From: Mucor racemosus
Lineage: Eukaryota; Mucoromycota; Mucoromycetes; Mucorales; Mucoraceae
Reading direction: 5' to 3'
Length of the DNA: 64,000 nt
NCBI GenBank assembly: GCA_027405735.1
Contig: JAPEHQ010000005.1
Location: forward strand, 1,302,001-1,366,000
The stretch's first letter is position 1. Each line of letters opens with the position of its first letter. Below, piece by piece: positions 47,599-59,433 of this stretch. A program made the position numbers and the translations under genes. The notes beneath the pieces were generated by a model. The model saw only the letters and a program-made list of their open reading frames with translations, made no database searches and had not been told where the DNA came from.

Positions 47599-48400
47599 GT
47601 TTGTTTTTTTTTCAAAATGAAAAAAATAAGAAACATAATTGTATAAAATCAAAAAGCTATATAAAAAGTTCAAAATTACTATTTCTTTTAAAAAATTCAT
47701 ACTCTTTATGTAATATCTCGCCCTCTTTCTACACTATCACCCGATCATCATCATATTTGATTTATTGTTCCACCATTATATTATCCCTGATTTTTCTTTT
47801 AACTTTTCAAATACACATTTAAACAATTTCATATCATATATACATTTAGTCATTTCTTTTGTTGGTTACTTGAATAATGAAAGTACAGTTATTGGCAATG
47901 GGATGCATTTTTGCATTCGTTTTATCAACAATTATTTAAGCAACATTTTTTTTTTCTTTTTTTGAATTTGACAGCAAACCATATATATATATATCAGCAT
48001 TTATCAATTATATGTTTTTTTTTGTAGCCCATCCGATTCTTAATTGATTTAGAATTTTTAGAGCCACTGAAGTTTGCATTCAAGCCAATTTAAACTCTTG
48101 TTTTATCAATAAATACAAAAATTTACAGCTTTTAGTTTAAAAAGTATCCTATAGATAATACTGTCTACCATTCTTTTATCATTCACTGCTGATTACCTAA
48201 TAAAGCAATCCATTAAAAAAACAAAAGGTTACGATTTTATGCCATTTTTTCTATCGTCTGTTTGCTTATAGTTATTTAGTAAATCAATATATATGCAATC
48301 CGATAATTTTTAAAAATTAGATGTGGAACATATTGCACTATAACTTTGATTATACATAAAGAGGGCGTTTACTTATTAATTTTGATGGTTAACACTGCCA
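47599..48400. other. 3' flank of eIF4G
   Basis: AT-rich stretch that should include the 3' untranslated region of eIF4G. Open frames are short and without domains. Confidence 0.4.
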
Positions 48401-48419
48401 TATATACTAGTTTTGGTTA

Positions 48420-48620
48420 ATTTAGAGTTATATATACCTAATTTGAAATGATCTGTTGAGCCAACCCATTCAAGAATTGTTTGCGTCTGATTCCTACGAT
48501 TTAACCAGCACATCAATGGGATGCTAAAATTAAAGATCCGGACATTACTGTTACAACAATAGTATGTATTTTGAAACTTGTAGCCCATTTGGATCAGCAT
48601 TCATAAAGATCATGTTTTTA
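48420..48620 (-). pseudogene. Second copy of the unidentified coding remnant
   Basis: On the minus strand this reads ADPNGLQVSKYILLL, then IPLMCWLNRRNQTQTILEW and VGSTDHFKL. It matches the degenerate stretch at about 7,960-8,140 (for example ATCCAAATG then TACAAGTTTCAAAATA, and later ATTTCAAATTAG). Stops and frame shifts interrupt it. The source protein is not recognised. Confidence 0.4.
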
Positions 48621-49011
48621 ATTGTTTTCAATAAAAGTGTGCAGCAAGTTATAGGTAAATTTTGAGGATGTATTTCTCGATACACAGTAGGTTGGAGAAG
48701 TTGCCTTTTGAGGTTATCGTGTCAAAGATATGTACCTACTCCCGTGTAAAGTTAGAAGTTACTAAGATCAAAATTTGTCGATATAGGATTTATTTTTTTG
48801 TTGGTTTTTAACAGGTTTAAAAGTAAATTCCAAATGGTTTTCGAACTTTTTCGCGCAATATATATTGAGTCAAATTGCGTCAAATCTTCAAAGAAGCTGT
48901 ACCATCCCTCTATGGGTCATTGATACCTGTCCGAAAATAAAAGGATTAATAACATAAAATACAAGTGCACTGGCCTAAATCGATTGTAAAAATTAAGCAC
49001 CAGAATTGAGG

Positions 49012-50285
49012 CATTAATTTTTTGTATTTGCAAGAAATATTCAGCTGAAAGCTACTCTGCATTTTTTGTTTCAGCAAAAAATATTGGTTTTTTATGGAGA
49101 AAACCATAATAATAGTTTACATTACAGCTTACAGTCTATGCTAACTGGGTTTCAAAATTGATTTGAAAAAAATGATCCAAAAATGATTCAAAAAACAAAA
49201 TCGTTTAATGGCTCACGAACTTCAAAATAAGTAGACCTAACGTACTAAATGTTTTTTATGAATTTTTGGATTTTGCATCCATCTAAATAAAAATCAGAGA
49301 AACATTCCACATTAAATTTTGCGTAAAATGCAATTGAAATTTTAGAGGTTTTTTGAAGATACACATCACTTTTTATAAATACATTTAAATTAAAATTAAT
49401 GTAAATAATGTGCAAAATTATTATCTATCGATTGAGCTATTGTAGAATTTTTTAGCTGCATTTTCCGTAGAGAAAATGAGATTTTTGTCCAAATTTTTTT
49501 CAGTTTCAGAATTTGGGATGAGGGTATACAAGGGGAAAATGGAAGCTAGAAATAAGGGTACAATTTCGAACGCATTTTTGAGGATATCTCCACGAAAAAT
49601 CAATATTTTGAAAACCCCTAAATTGATTCTAAGAGAGTTCAACGAGCTCGATGACATGAATGTAAAAAAAATGTTACTCAATTTAACCAATATTTTGAAA
49701 CCTACTACAGAAATGCCAAAAAAAAAATGAAAAAAAAATAAAGGTGCTCCAAATTTTTTTATATTCAAATATGTTATAGAGCACTTTAAAACAAGTAAGT
49801 TTTATTATTAGAAAATGTTAGTATAGCTTAATTTTTTCTAGAGAAATGAAGCCTCAAACTTTTCAATCCATTAGCAGTGAAATACGCGTAAAATATCTGA
49901 AACCTTAGCACTGAAAAATTAATACCAACTGCAAAAAATAGGATATTTCCAGATACTTGTTTTTGGATTAAAGCTGAACACCTCAGGTACATTGACATAT
50001 AATTTTTTCTTGGTGTTATTTAGTGAAAACAAAAAATAGAGCAGGGATGAAAAATGAGAGCCAGTTTTCAAGGAAGAAACGGTGAATTTTACGCGTTTTT
50101 GAGTCTTTCGTGAGATATAAAATAAATTTATGAATAGATAGCATAATACAACCAGTTTATGTCTGTTTAGTAGTATCTAAAATATATCCTAAAAATGCTT
50201 ATTATGAGGTTAGTTGTAGAAAGAAGGCATACTCCGATTTTGAAGATTGAAACTATCAATTTTTTTTTTGAAAATTCAAGTTTAA
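49012..50285 (+). repeat. Dispersed repeat D, copy 4 (uninterrupted)
   Basis: This is the cleanest copy, about 1.27 kb from TTAATTTTTTGTATTTGCAAG to ACTCCGATTTTGAAGATTG, and serves as the empty site for insertions in copies 2, 3 and 5. It keeps the recurrent short frame on the plus strand (LRISPRKINILK and REFNELDDMNVKK). Confidence 0.75.
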
Positions 50286-50373
50286 TATTAATCATTTTAA
50301 CTAATCGAGCGTAGTTTCTTCGTGTACTACAGCAAGTCAAAATAGGTAGTAAAGGACAGAACAAACAAAATAA

Positions 50374-50567
50374 TGTTACGCCAGAAGATTATATCAATCT
50401 CAAAGCTAAAATATGTACTAAATCATTTAATAAAAATAAAGGAAAACTGTTATAAAATGAAAGAGCACACTAAAACTAAAGAACTTTATTATAAGATCGA
50501 ACCATCTTCTTTTATATTCACATTCTCTAATTATATGACCTGTTTAAAGGAGTTTATTTATATATAC
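50374..50567 (+). repeat. LTR-like repeat M, copy 2, truncated
   Basis: The sequence matches 27,846-28,040 and stops abruptly where the hAT-type end TAGTATTGG begins. The missing remainder does not reappear on the far side of the hAT element. Confidence 0.65.
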
Positions 50568-50579
50568 TAGTATTGGAGT

Positions 50580-50865
50580 CGAGCCTTTCGAGTCGAGTCG
50601 AGTCGAGTTTTACTCGAGCCTGCGAGCCAACTCGAGATTGCATAAACAAAGCTCGCGAGCCTCGAGTCGAGTCGAGCTACTAATCGAGCTGTTCGAGCTG
50701 TCGAGTTTTCCTCGAGCTGTCGAGTTTTTCTCGAGTTGTCGAGTTTTCTCGAGCTGTCGAGTTTTTTCGAGTCATCGAGTTTCCTTCGAGTTGTCGAGTT
50801 TTTCTCGAGTTCTCGAGTTTTTCTCGAGTTCTCGAGTTTTCTTCGAGCTTTCGAGTTTTTATTTA
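50580..50865. repeat. Left subterminal CGAG array of the hAT element
   Basis: Many imperfect copies of a 16-17 base unit, CGAGTTGTCGAGTTTTTC or similar, preceded by GAGTCGAGTCGAGTCGAG. The related array at the right end (56,640-56,880) is in direct register, with further GACTCGACTCGACTCG at the extreme end. Confidence 0.85.
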
Positions 50866-51189
50866 TTTACACGCATATAATGAATCAAATTATCACTATA
50901 ATAATTCATAGCACTAATCCTCATTCCAAATGTTCCTATAATCAATACTGCAAGGAAATCATTCCATTATTCCTTGTAGAATTATCTGTCTTTCTTCCCC
51001 TTTATATCCTTATTTATATCCTTAATAAATATCTAATTTATAAATAAGAACACCAACCTTCCTTCAACCAATGTTCATCAATATCTCTAATATTAAAAAT
51101 CACATTATTTTGACCATAATATTTGACCAAGAGCACACTTCATTATAATGCAGATAAGCTGGTTTGAATCATCATAAGGAGCTTTTATA

Positions 51190-51780
51190 CAAAAGTTATT
51201 TATTGAGACTTTATATAGTTAAAATTAATGTAAAAAGTATTGTTTACTAAGATGTATTGAATGTAGATTGATATAGCTTGTAATGAGCACAATTATTTTT
51301 TGGCCAACACTTACTATTTTTAAATGTAGATAATATAGGAATAGATGTATTTTATAATAATTGGAAGTTGCCCTACTGTATGATTTACTGAAGAGATACA
51401 GTATAATAAAGTGATAAAAAATGAGAGCAGATATCTTCACTCATCAAGTTCAATATCTGTTTTGACATTTGCATATTTCTATGAGCTGTGCAATTGAAAT
51501 TGAAACTAATTCATGCATTGCTGAAACAGCATGTAATGTGAATTATCGCATAGCTATTGGAATTATGTGATAAGATCTAATGGAAAGGGATCCATTAAAT
51601 GTGACAATAATAATGAATGCTTATGGAAATAAAATGTTGTTTCGATGGTAATACTGTATTGTTATAAGTTATGTTTCATTGTTAGTTCCTGGATTACAGG
51701 AATCAGTTACTAAACAATAGAATTTACTAGACTTGTCTGTATTTAGAATATTGTAATTCTGATAGATCCAGAAGCATTTG
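51190..51780 (-). repeat. Degenerate LTR-L copy
   Basis: Two separated parts (about 51,190-51,270 and 51,545-51,775) match the LTR-L family in the order TTATTGAGACTTTATA, then ATAAGATCTAATGGA, then GTTAGTTCCTGG and TGTAATTCTGATAGATC. An unrelated stretch lies between them. Divergence is higher than in the copies at 3,683 and 27,078. Confidence 0.55.
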
Positions 51781-52355
51781 TTCCATGCAACGTGAGGCAC
51801 ATGCCAGGTGTCAAAAATACACAAATAGGATAGTTCATAGTATATTCGCGACAAATAATGAAAGAGTTTTTTAATGCGATCAATGCAACAACAATCAACA
51901 ACAGACGATCGAATAATTGTTACTATGGAAGTTTATTATTTGTTTCAGTTCAAATGTTAATTCCATACTAAATTTATGGAGATTATGTATAGCCTCAAGA
52001 TATTTGTATAAAAAATGGATTTGTTTACGAACAACTTAATAACCTTTTTATTAGTCATTCTGTAAATCACTCAATAATTTTAGTTTTACATTTGGCATTT
52101 CTGGCAAATCTATTGGCTACCAACAATAACCAATATCGATCAACAAATATATAATTTCTGTTCATTCAAAGTACTCAATTTACCCAAGTATCATAATAAT
52201 AAAGTCAAGGTAACTGTAAATTATGCTTATTTCATGTCGAAAATGAAGAGCATGTTAGATGCATCCTACTAATTGGTCTCTATTCTACATTTTCGCGGTA
52301 TTAATTATTAATGCACAGGTTACTGGGTAAAATAATTTCATATGCGGTACGTATG

Positions 52356-52838
52356 TGAAGTGAACTAAGCTAGATTCCCATCATAAAATACCTAAATTAA
52401 ATGTCATCTCATTGAAACCATGCTATCAAAGATAAGACTGTATAATAAATAGACAATTACATGAAGATAGCAAGGGTATAATACTCGAATAAGAGATGTT
52501 AAAATACTAAAGTAATATAGGATATCCCAAATAAAGAATACAAAAAGTACATGCTTATCGAGTAGAACAAGTAAGAGCTGTTCTGAAAGCATGATTGACA
52601 AACTATATTTAAAACACCGTTCTTGATTCACCAAATCAGCAACCAAACAACCCAACATTTATACTCAAAATTAATGGAATTGTTGGCAATTGCAATACAA
52701 TTGCCAGATAGTAAATAAACACCAAATAATATAAATAGAGACGTAGAATAACCATTTTATTGCACATTATCCATACTTTAATAAAGAATGATTTTAACAG
52801 TATTCTTTATCGCTTTTTTACATCATTATTTCACTGCA
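52356..52838. mobile_element. Solo LTR with perfect GTATG target duplication
   Basis: A 483-base element starts TGAAGTGAACTAAGC and ends TTTCACTGCA, with GTATG on both sides (52,351-52,355 and 52,839-52,843). It matches 3,091-3,581 in reverse complement along its whole length. It has no internal genes. It sits inside the hAT span, upstream of the transposase. Confidence 0.85.
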
Positions 52839-53177
52839 GTATGTACTGTGTACCCTACTTATGCTCCTAAACCTTGTTTATAAGTAGAATAAGAGAATGG
52901 GCTTATCATATGATTGATGGTTGGAAATGGTTAACTTAATTTCTTTTTGTTTGACATTTAATTAAAACTTCAATTGGTGCTCAAATTTAAGATTATTATA
53001 CTTATTATTTAGTATGCATAATGCATAAATGAATAAATCAAATGCAAATTAAGTTACTGCTGATTATTTTTTTAATATACAGTAAATGATGTATCATCTT
53101 TAAACCGGATCATGTCAAATCCAAAAAAGTAAACAGTAACAGATTCGGAACCGGAAGTTACTTAATTGAATATTAAC

Positions 53178-53282
53178 TATACCATGCTCCTAAAAGCATG
53201 GTATAGAAGTATGGCATAGAAGCATGGTATAGAAGCATGGTATAGAGGCATGGTATAGAGGCATGGTACAAAAGCATAACAC
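53178..53282. repeat. Minisatellite with GCATGGTATAGAA units
   Basis: Six to seven units of the type AGCATGGTATAGAAGC lie in tandem about 300 bases upstream of the transposase start, with single-base differences between units (GAAG, GAGG, TATGGCATAG). Confidence 0.85.
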
Positions 53283-53379
53283 GCCAGTGCGATATTCCAA
53301 CATGATATATCAGCATAACACACTAATATTAAATAACATCTAAACTACCTTATCACATCATTAATTCCCCAAATCAAAT

Positions 53380-53470
53380 AGTATATAAACCCTATTAATT
53401 TCATTCCAATAAACGATATCTCTTTACTTGATTAAATTTCTAGTTTTTATTTAACCTAAACATATTCTGG
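53380..53470 (+). promoter_or_regulatory. LTR-like promoter remnant upstream of the hAT transposase
   Basis: GTATATAAACCC followed by CCAATAAACGATATCTC resembles the TATA and polyadenylation-region words of LTR-L. It lies about 120-200 bases upstream of the transposase ATG, so a retrotransposon LTR may supply or modify its promoter. Confidence 0.35.
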
Positions 53471-53589
53471 TAAGTCAATAAATAAGAGTGCTGTTCATAA
53501 CATTAGAACTCGACATAGAAGCTAATAAATCACTTTACATTACTTTAATCAAGCATATCTTAAATTAATTCGCTTGAACAAATTTAAAA

Positions 53590-56440
53590 ATGAGTTCGTA
53601 CAACAGTTCAAGTCAAATGAGTATCGAAGATGATCGTGGTTCAACAACAGCTATGACAAACTATATGAATCAAAATATGTCGCTTGATGAGCATATTGAA
53701 GACTTAAATAACTTGGCATATTCTCACAACCAAGTCAGCCACGAATCTTTAATGTGTGAAAATGACAATACAAAATTACTTACCATACCAATAAGCGGAT
53801 GCCACATACTATACCAGACGGAATACAAGAAACAACAAAGTGAGGCTGACAATAGTGCTTGGTGGTTTCTCTACTGCTACGGTGTACCCTTAAATAAAAA
53901 TCTCTATTGTACCTTTAACAGACGCGAGACTGGTGGTTGTATGGCGGTTTATAAGTCTGGAAAAACTAGCTCCACATCTGCGCTTCGTAGGCATTTGGAA
54001 AAAAAACATAATGTTACTGACATTATAAGTATGTAATTGCCAAATACTTGACGTTGTAATGTTCAATTTCTAATTTTTTACAATTTTAGATCAAGACCTT
54101 CAAATTCAAGTGAAGACTCAGTTGGATACATTAAACTTACATTTTGACGACATTTCCGATCAGCTAAATTACAGACATGATTTTATCATGGAAAAGCTAA
54201 TAAATTATAGCCCTAACGCCACCTGTATTTCAAACCTCGGCTCTCGTTCAGCATGCAAATTGCCTTTTAAACAAGATATATTTAACCAACTGGTGCTTAA
54301 ATTTGTCATTGACAAACAGCTTCCATTAAGTTTTTTTGACCAATGCAATACTATGCAAGATCTTCTTGATTTCTGTGCTCGAAGTAGAGACCTTAGCGTT
54401 TTGAAGACTATTAAATTACCATTAAAAGGCACAGTTAAAACAAATGTCATTGATTATTATACTGAAATGAAGCTTAAGGTTGCCACACTACTTCAAGGAG
54501 AGCAATATATATCATTAACTACAGATGTTTGGACAGCACCTACTGGTAATAATATATACTAAACTTACTTTCAAAAAGTTCCTGAAACTAAAGTTTGTCA
54601 TAGGTGGTAGTTTTCTGTCGCTTACAGCACATTATATTGATAAAAAAACATGGGCACCAGTGCAATTAACATTAGGATTGGTAGATTTAGGCAACTCGTC
54701 GCATACAGGTATTAGAAATATAGTATATTGTAATTGCTTCAATTCTAATCTTTATTGTTGTATGGCAACAGGAGATGTTCTGGCTGAAAAAATTGTACAA
54801 ATACTAAATTCTTATGGCAGTAAAGTGCTAAATTCAGTATTCACCATTACATGTGATAATGCATCTAATAACAAGTCAATGTGCAAGAAGATAGACGAGC
54901 TGGTTAAACAAAGAAATGAGGAATGCACCAAGTTTCGTGCCGATGAAGGACAATTGCCTTGTTTCAACCATATAATCAATCTTGTTTCTCACAACTTTCT
55001 TAAATGCTTAAAATCAGCACCAACTGAGAACTCCAATTCTAGTAATGACACTTCGATAATCAACAAGCTTCGCGACGGATTAAAAAGAATAAAGCATCAC
55101 AGTAATTTAAAAGTCGCATTTGAAGAATATTGTCAGAGGTACAATATGCCTAAATTAGCCCCCATCATCGATTGTCCTACCAGGTGGAACTCAAGCCATG
55201 CTATGATTAAGCGATTTCTTAAAGTTAAAAACGCATACAATTATGCTATCAATTTAGATGAATATGCTAGAGAAAATTACTACTTGAATCCTGAAGAAAT
55301 CAAGTTCCTGGCCAGTGTCGAAAAATTGTTGTTGAGATTTTATGTTGCAACAAATTGGCTGAGCACTCAGAGGTAAATATCAAAAATTAATACATATAAT
55401 CGTATGTAATAATATAGTAAAAATTAACGATACTGTACATCCATAGTCATACCACAATGAATAGGACAATACCTTTATTCAACAATTTGTTTGACTTGCT
55501 ATTGGAGTTCAGAGAAGAGCATGAGTATGATGCTGAATTAACAAACGCCGTTGATGAAGCAGTAGAAAAATTGTCAAAATACTATCGTAAAACAGATGAA
55601 AGTCCCGTATATAGTATTGCAACAATGCTCGATCCAATGCTTAAATTCCATTATTGGACTGATGAAGATTGGGAGCATGATATTGCTGAAGAACAAAGAA
55701 ATATTTGTAAGAAAGGATTCAAGGATTTTCTACGTATGAAATATAATCAATTAGCGTCATCTCCAGCAGAAACAGAAACAACTACAAGAGCATCAGTAAC
55801 AAGAGCATCAACATCAACAACAACATTAGCAGCAGCATCATCATCATCGGCAACAACAGAGGTAGTAGAATCCAGTTTCTCCATCCAAGACGACAATGAC
55901 AGCAATGAAGAGGATGACACAATTGTAATGTTCACAAAGAAAAGAAGAATTGCAAATGCTACAATTTATCCAAAAAAAAGAAATACTGGTGCTATCTGTG
56001 AACAGGAGGATGAATTTGTGAATAGGCATTACGACGAGTTAAAGGCGTATATTAACCTGGATGAGAAGGAAGATTTTCCAGCAGAAACCTTGACATTCCG
56101 TTATGACCCCAATACAGAATTTCAAGATGTAGACAATTTGCAAGAGTTTGGTTATGACCAAAGATTTGAAAATAATAACTTTACATCTAAAAATATTATT
56201 GACGGGTATCATTATACATCTAGACCTTTAACGTATTGGCAAAGAAACAAAAATGCATTCCCCTATTTGTCTGAATACGCCAGCATTTACTTAGCCATTC
56301 CATCAACCAGCGTTGCCTCCGAAAGACTGTTTTCAGTTGCAAAAAGAAGTATAAATAATCAAAGACCAAGATTAGACCCAGAATTGGGGGAAAAGCTTGT
56401 CCTTTTGAAAAAATGGGAAAGAGAGCTACTGCCTAACTGA
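53590..56440 (+). CDS. hAT family transposase
   Basis: Five exons (53590-54028, 54090-54545, 54604-54708, 54772-55372, 55447-56440) give 864 residues, with no stop or frameshift. The N-terminus has a BED-type zinc finger (C-x9-C ... H-x4-H: TFNRRETGGCM, RRHLEKKHN). The RNase H-like core shows the first two acidic residues in SLTTDVWTAP and TCDNASNNKS, with CFNHIINLV and the DCPTRWNSSHAMIKRF motif (the hAT W block). The C-terminal dimerisation domain reads YASIYLAIPSTSVASERLFS, then VAKRSINNQRPRLDPE. This is the standard hAT order. The Ser/Thr/Ala-rich stretch near residues 640-680 is a linker. Lying between hAT-type ends, it could be active in cis and in trans. Confidence 0.92.
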
Positions 56441-56639
56441 TTTTATTTTATAATTGATTCATAGTTTTTTTTTTCTTTTATATAAATAATAATTGATTGA
56501 TGGTGTTCTTCTTTTTTAAACACAAATATTTTGACTAATAAAAAATATATAATACAACAAAAAACAATTTGAAGGTACATTTTATGAAGCATAATTCGTT
56601 TACTAGTTTTTGATCTCAAGGGGGTTTTATTGAGCATTT

Positions 56640-56880
56640 CATGCGAGTTTAATCGAGCTTTATGCGAGTTGTCGAGTTATTCTCGAGTTGTCGAGTTTAA
56701 CTCGAGTTGTCGAGTTTTGCTCGAGTTGTCGAGCTTTATGCGAGTTGTCGAGTCTTTCTCGAGTTGTCGAGTTTTTCTCGAGTTGTCGAGTTTTTCTCGA
56801 GTTGCCGAGTTTTGTTCGAGCCTTCCTCGAGCTCTCGAGTTTCAGGAGACTGAAAAACTCGACTCGACTCGACTCGACTC
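56640..56880. repeat. Right subterminal CGAG array of the hAT element
   Basis: About a dozen units of the type CGAGTTGTCGAGTTTTTCT, with variants TATGCGAGTTGTCGAG, run up to a GACTCGACTCGACTCGA block near the right end. The units match those of the left array. Confidence 0.85.
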
Positions 56881-56933
56881 GAGTAAAACTCGATCAAATT
56901 TTATCGAGCCAGCTCGACTCGTTGCCAATCCTA

Positions 56934-57510
56934 GAAATAAGGATATATTTTTGTACACATTTTTGAGGATATCTCCACAAAAAATCAATATTTTAAAAAA
57001 CTCTAAATTGGGTCTGAGAGAGCTCAACGAGCTCAATGACATGAATGTAAAAAAAATGTTGCTCAATTTAACCAATATTTTGAAACCTACTATAGAAATG
57101 CCAAAAAAAATGAAAAAAAATAAAAGTGCTCAGAATTTTTTTATATTCAAATATGTTATAGAGCACTTCAAAACAAGTAAGTTTTATTATTAGAAAATGT
57201 TAGTATAGCTTAATTTTTTCTAGAGAAATGAAGCCTCAAACTTTTCAATCCATTAGCAGTGAAATACGCGTAAAATATCTGAAACCTTAGCACTGAAAAA
57301 TTAATACCAACTGCAAAAAGTAGGATATTTTTGGATACTTGTTTTTGGATTAAAGCTGAACACCTCAGGTACATTGACATATAATTTTTTCTTGGTGTTA
57401 TTTAGTGAAAAAAAAAGTAGAGCAAGGATGAAAAGTGAGACCTGGTTTTTATGGGAAAAGCAGTGAATTTTACATGTTTTTGAGTCTTTTATGAGATATA
57501 AATATTTTCA
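56934..57510 (+). repeat. Dispersed repeat D, copy 5, 5'-truncated
   Basis: The sequence starts at GAAATAAGG, inside repeat D, directly at the hAT right end, and continues to the D tail. The first part of D (about 0.5 kb in copy 3) is missing on the left side of the hAT element. Confidence 0.7.
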
Positions 57511-57644
57511 AATGATATATAGTAGAGTACAGATATGGCATGGTTAATTTAAATTTTGGCTTTTTATTTAAACAATGATATAGTAAGAGGAATAATTACA
57601 AAAAGATTACATGTAAACACGCATATATATACAAAATGTTATGT

Positions 57645-59433
57645 CTAAAAATCACCAGCTGTCTCCATGGTACCTTTATAAGACTTGCGGCCAGATGTGA
57701 ACCAGAAAATAACGGAAAATGACATAATGCCACCAATCATAACAGAAGCCCAATTCATGTTACTGGCAGTTACAGGAGATACGGAAGGAACGCAAAGGAT
57801 TACACTAAAAAAGATGACCCAAAGAACAGCAATGATATTCAATGGAATACTAAATATGCCTAAACTAAAAGGGCCTTTTGGCATATCATTACGAACCCAA
57901 ATAAGACGACAAAACAATGGAAGGCCATAAGAGATATTGATAGATATGACAGCAGCACTCATGATAGCTTCCCAGTAGACTTCCGAGCCAAAGATCTATT
58001 AGATTCATATTAGAATGCATGAATACATAGCACGAGTTATTAGTTAAACAAGACTTACGGGCATAATAACAACAAAGCAAATAACCATTTGTACAAGCAT
58101 ACAACGAGCAGGAATGCGTTCTTTTCCTTGAAGCTTATAGAAGTACTTTGAGAAAGGCAAACAACCATCACGAGCTAAAGCCCATGCTAAATTTGATGCA
58201 GCCAACATGGAGTTACAAAGAGATGCAATTTGTGCCACCAATAAAATGACCAAGAATAATGCTGTTAAGCTTTTGTTTGTTGCCCGAAGGAAAAAGAGAG
58301 CGACAGGCATATCAGATGCTACAAGCTCATCAATATCTTGAATTGAAAATAAGGTAGATAAGATGAGCATGAAACCTTGAAGGATAGCACTTAATATACA
58401 AATGATGATGCCCCGAGGAGCTGTAACAGCTGCGTTTTTAGTGCCTTCTACAATTTGAGCACCACATTCATAACCAACTAATAGAATCAAAAGCATAAGT
58501 ATATACATTTGGATAATGTATTATTAATAAAGTTAATTACCTAAACTCCAACCACTAGCAAGCATACCGATAAAGAATGCAAGGCCATCGTTGTCGTATC
58601 CTGTTCGATTATTAAACTGAGTAAAGACATAGCTTGCAGAATTGTGAGTTGGTGCCATAGCGGGTACACAAATAATGATAAGAAGACCACCGATACCAAC
58701 CCAGAAAACTAAATGAATGATTAGATATGGATATTCTACAATGAGTTAACAATAAACTTACCCATAAATTTATTCATATAAGCACTAAACTTCATGCCCA
58801 GCATGTTGTAAAAAGTACCAAATGCTACCAATCCGATATACAGCCCAACATACGCACCTGTCGAATTGATCTGTTGAATATCAAGTGTATTGGCAATACC
58901 AAAAACAAAATCAGCAGTGGTGTAAGCTAATGTAATACTTGCTGTGATTAAACCAATGAGATAAGCATAACCACTGATCCAAGCCATAAACGGACCCCAT
59001 TTTTTACTACTCAACATCAAAGACCAAGAGTAAACACCACCAGCAAGTGGATAAGCAGAAATAACTTCTGCCATGGATAAAGCAATGGATAGAGCAAAAG
59101 GAGCGACTACCACCCAACCCCAGAATAATGATGAAGGGCCACCAGCATTCAAAGATCCACCAAATCCAGACATCCAACTAGGTAAAACTGCCATAGTCGA
59201 GAAACTTGAAGTTTATTTAGTCATTTTGAATTTTGTATTGATTTAATTAACAATTACCTAAAGCCTGTTTGAACAAAAAGACTGATCTCTCTTTTGAATT
59301 CTTGCTTATAACCAAGATCCTGTAATCTTTGAGCATCAGCATCCAAATTATTGCTTTCTAAGTGTTGAATATCTAAACTATGACTATCGGTTTTGTCAGT
59401 AAAATCTTGCTGTTTTTCTCGAGCTTCTTCCAT
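57645..59433 (-). CDS. Amino acid/GABA/choline-type permease (APC family)
   Basis: Five exons on the minus strand: 59433-59258, 59204-58762, 58708-58541, 58477-58059 and 57995-57645, giving 518 residues. The first 50 residues are a polar cytoplasmic tail (DLGYKQEFKREISLF); the remainder has about twelve hydrophobic helices. Typical APC words are present: FSFSTMAVLPSW, AEVISAYPLAGGVYSWS, YECGAQIVEGTKNA and ARDGCLPFSKYFYKL. They place it in the amino-acid/choline transporter group with Uga4 (GABA) and Hnm1 (choline) in fungi. The substrate cannot be told from sequence alone. Such carriers are normally at the plasma or vacuolar membrane. Confidence 0.9.

Larger units (their letters stand above)
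50568..56933 (+). mobile_element. hAT DNA transposon, apparently full length
   Basis: The left end reads TAGTATTGGAGTCGAGCC and the right end, read inward, TAGGATTGGCAACGAGTCGAG. Both ends are followed by arrays of CGAGTTGTCGAGTTTT-type units (50,580-50,865 and 56,640-56,880), the subterminal repeat pattern expected for hAT transposase binding. A five-exon transposase lies at 53,590-56,440. The 6.4 kb span also holds older inserts (a degenerate LTR-L near 51,190-51,780 and a solo LTR at 52,356). The flanking 8-mers differ (ATATATAC and GAAATAAG), so one flank has probably been lost. Confidence 0.72.

Noticed and set aside
50580..50865. Array of regularly repeated CGAG units that at first looks like a CRISPR array
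   Set aside because: The units are contiguous 16-17 base repeats without unique spacers, lie at the end of a hAT element, and the genome is eukaryotic.
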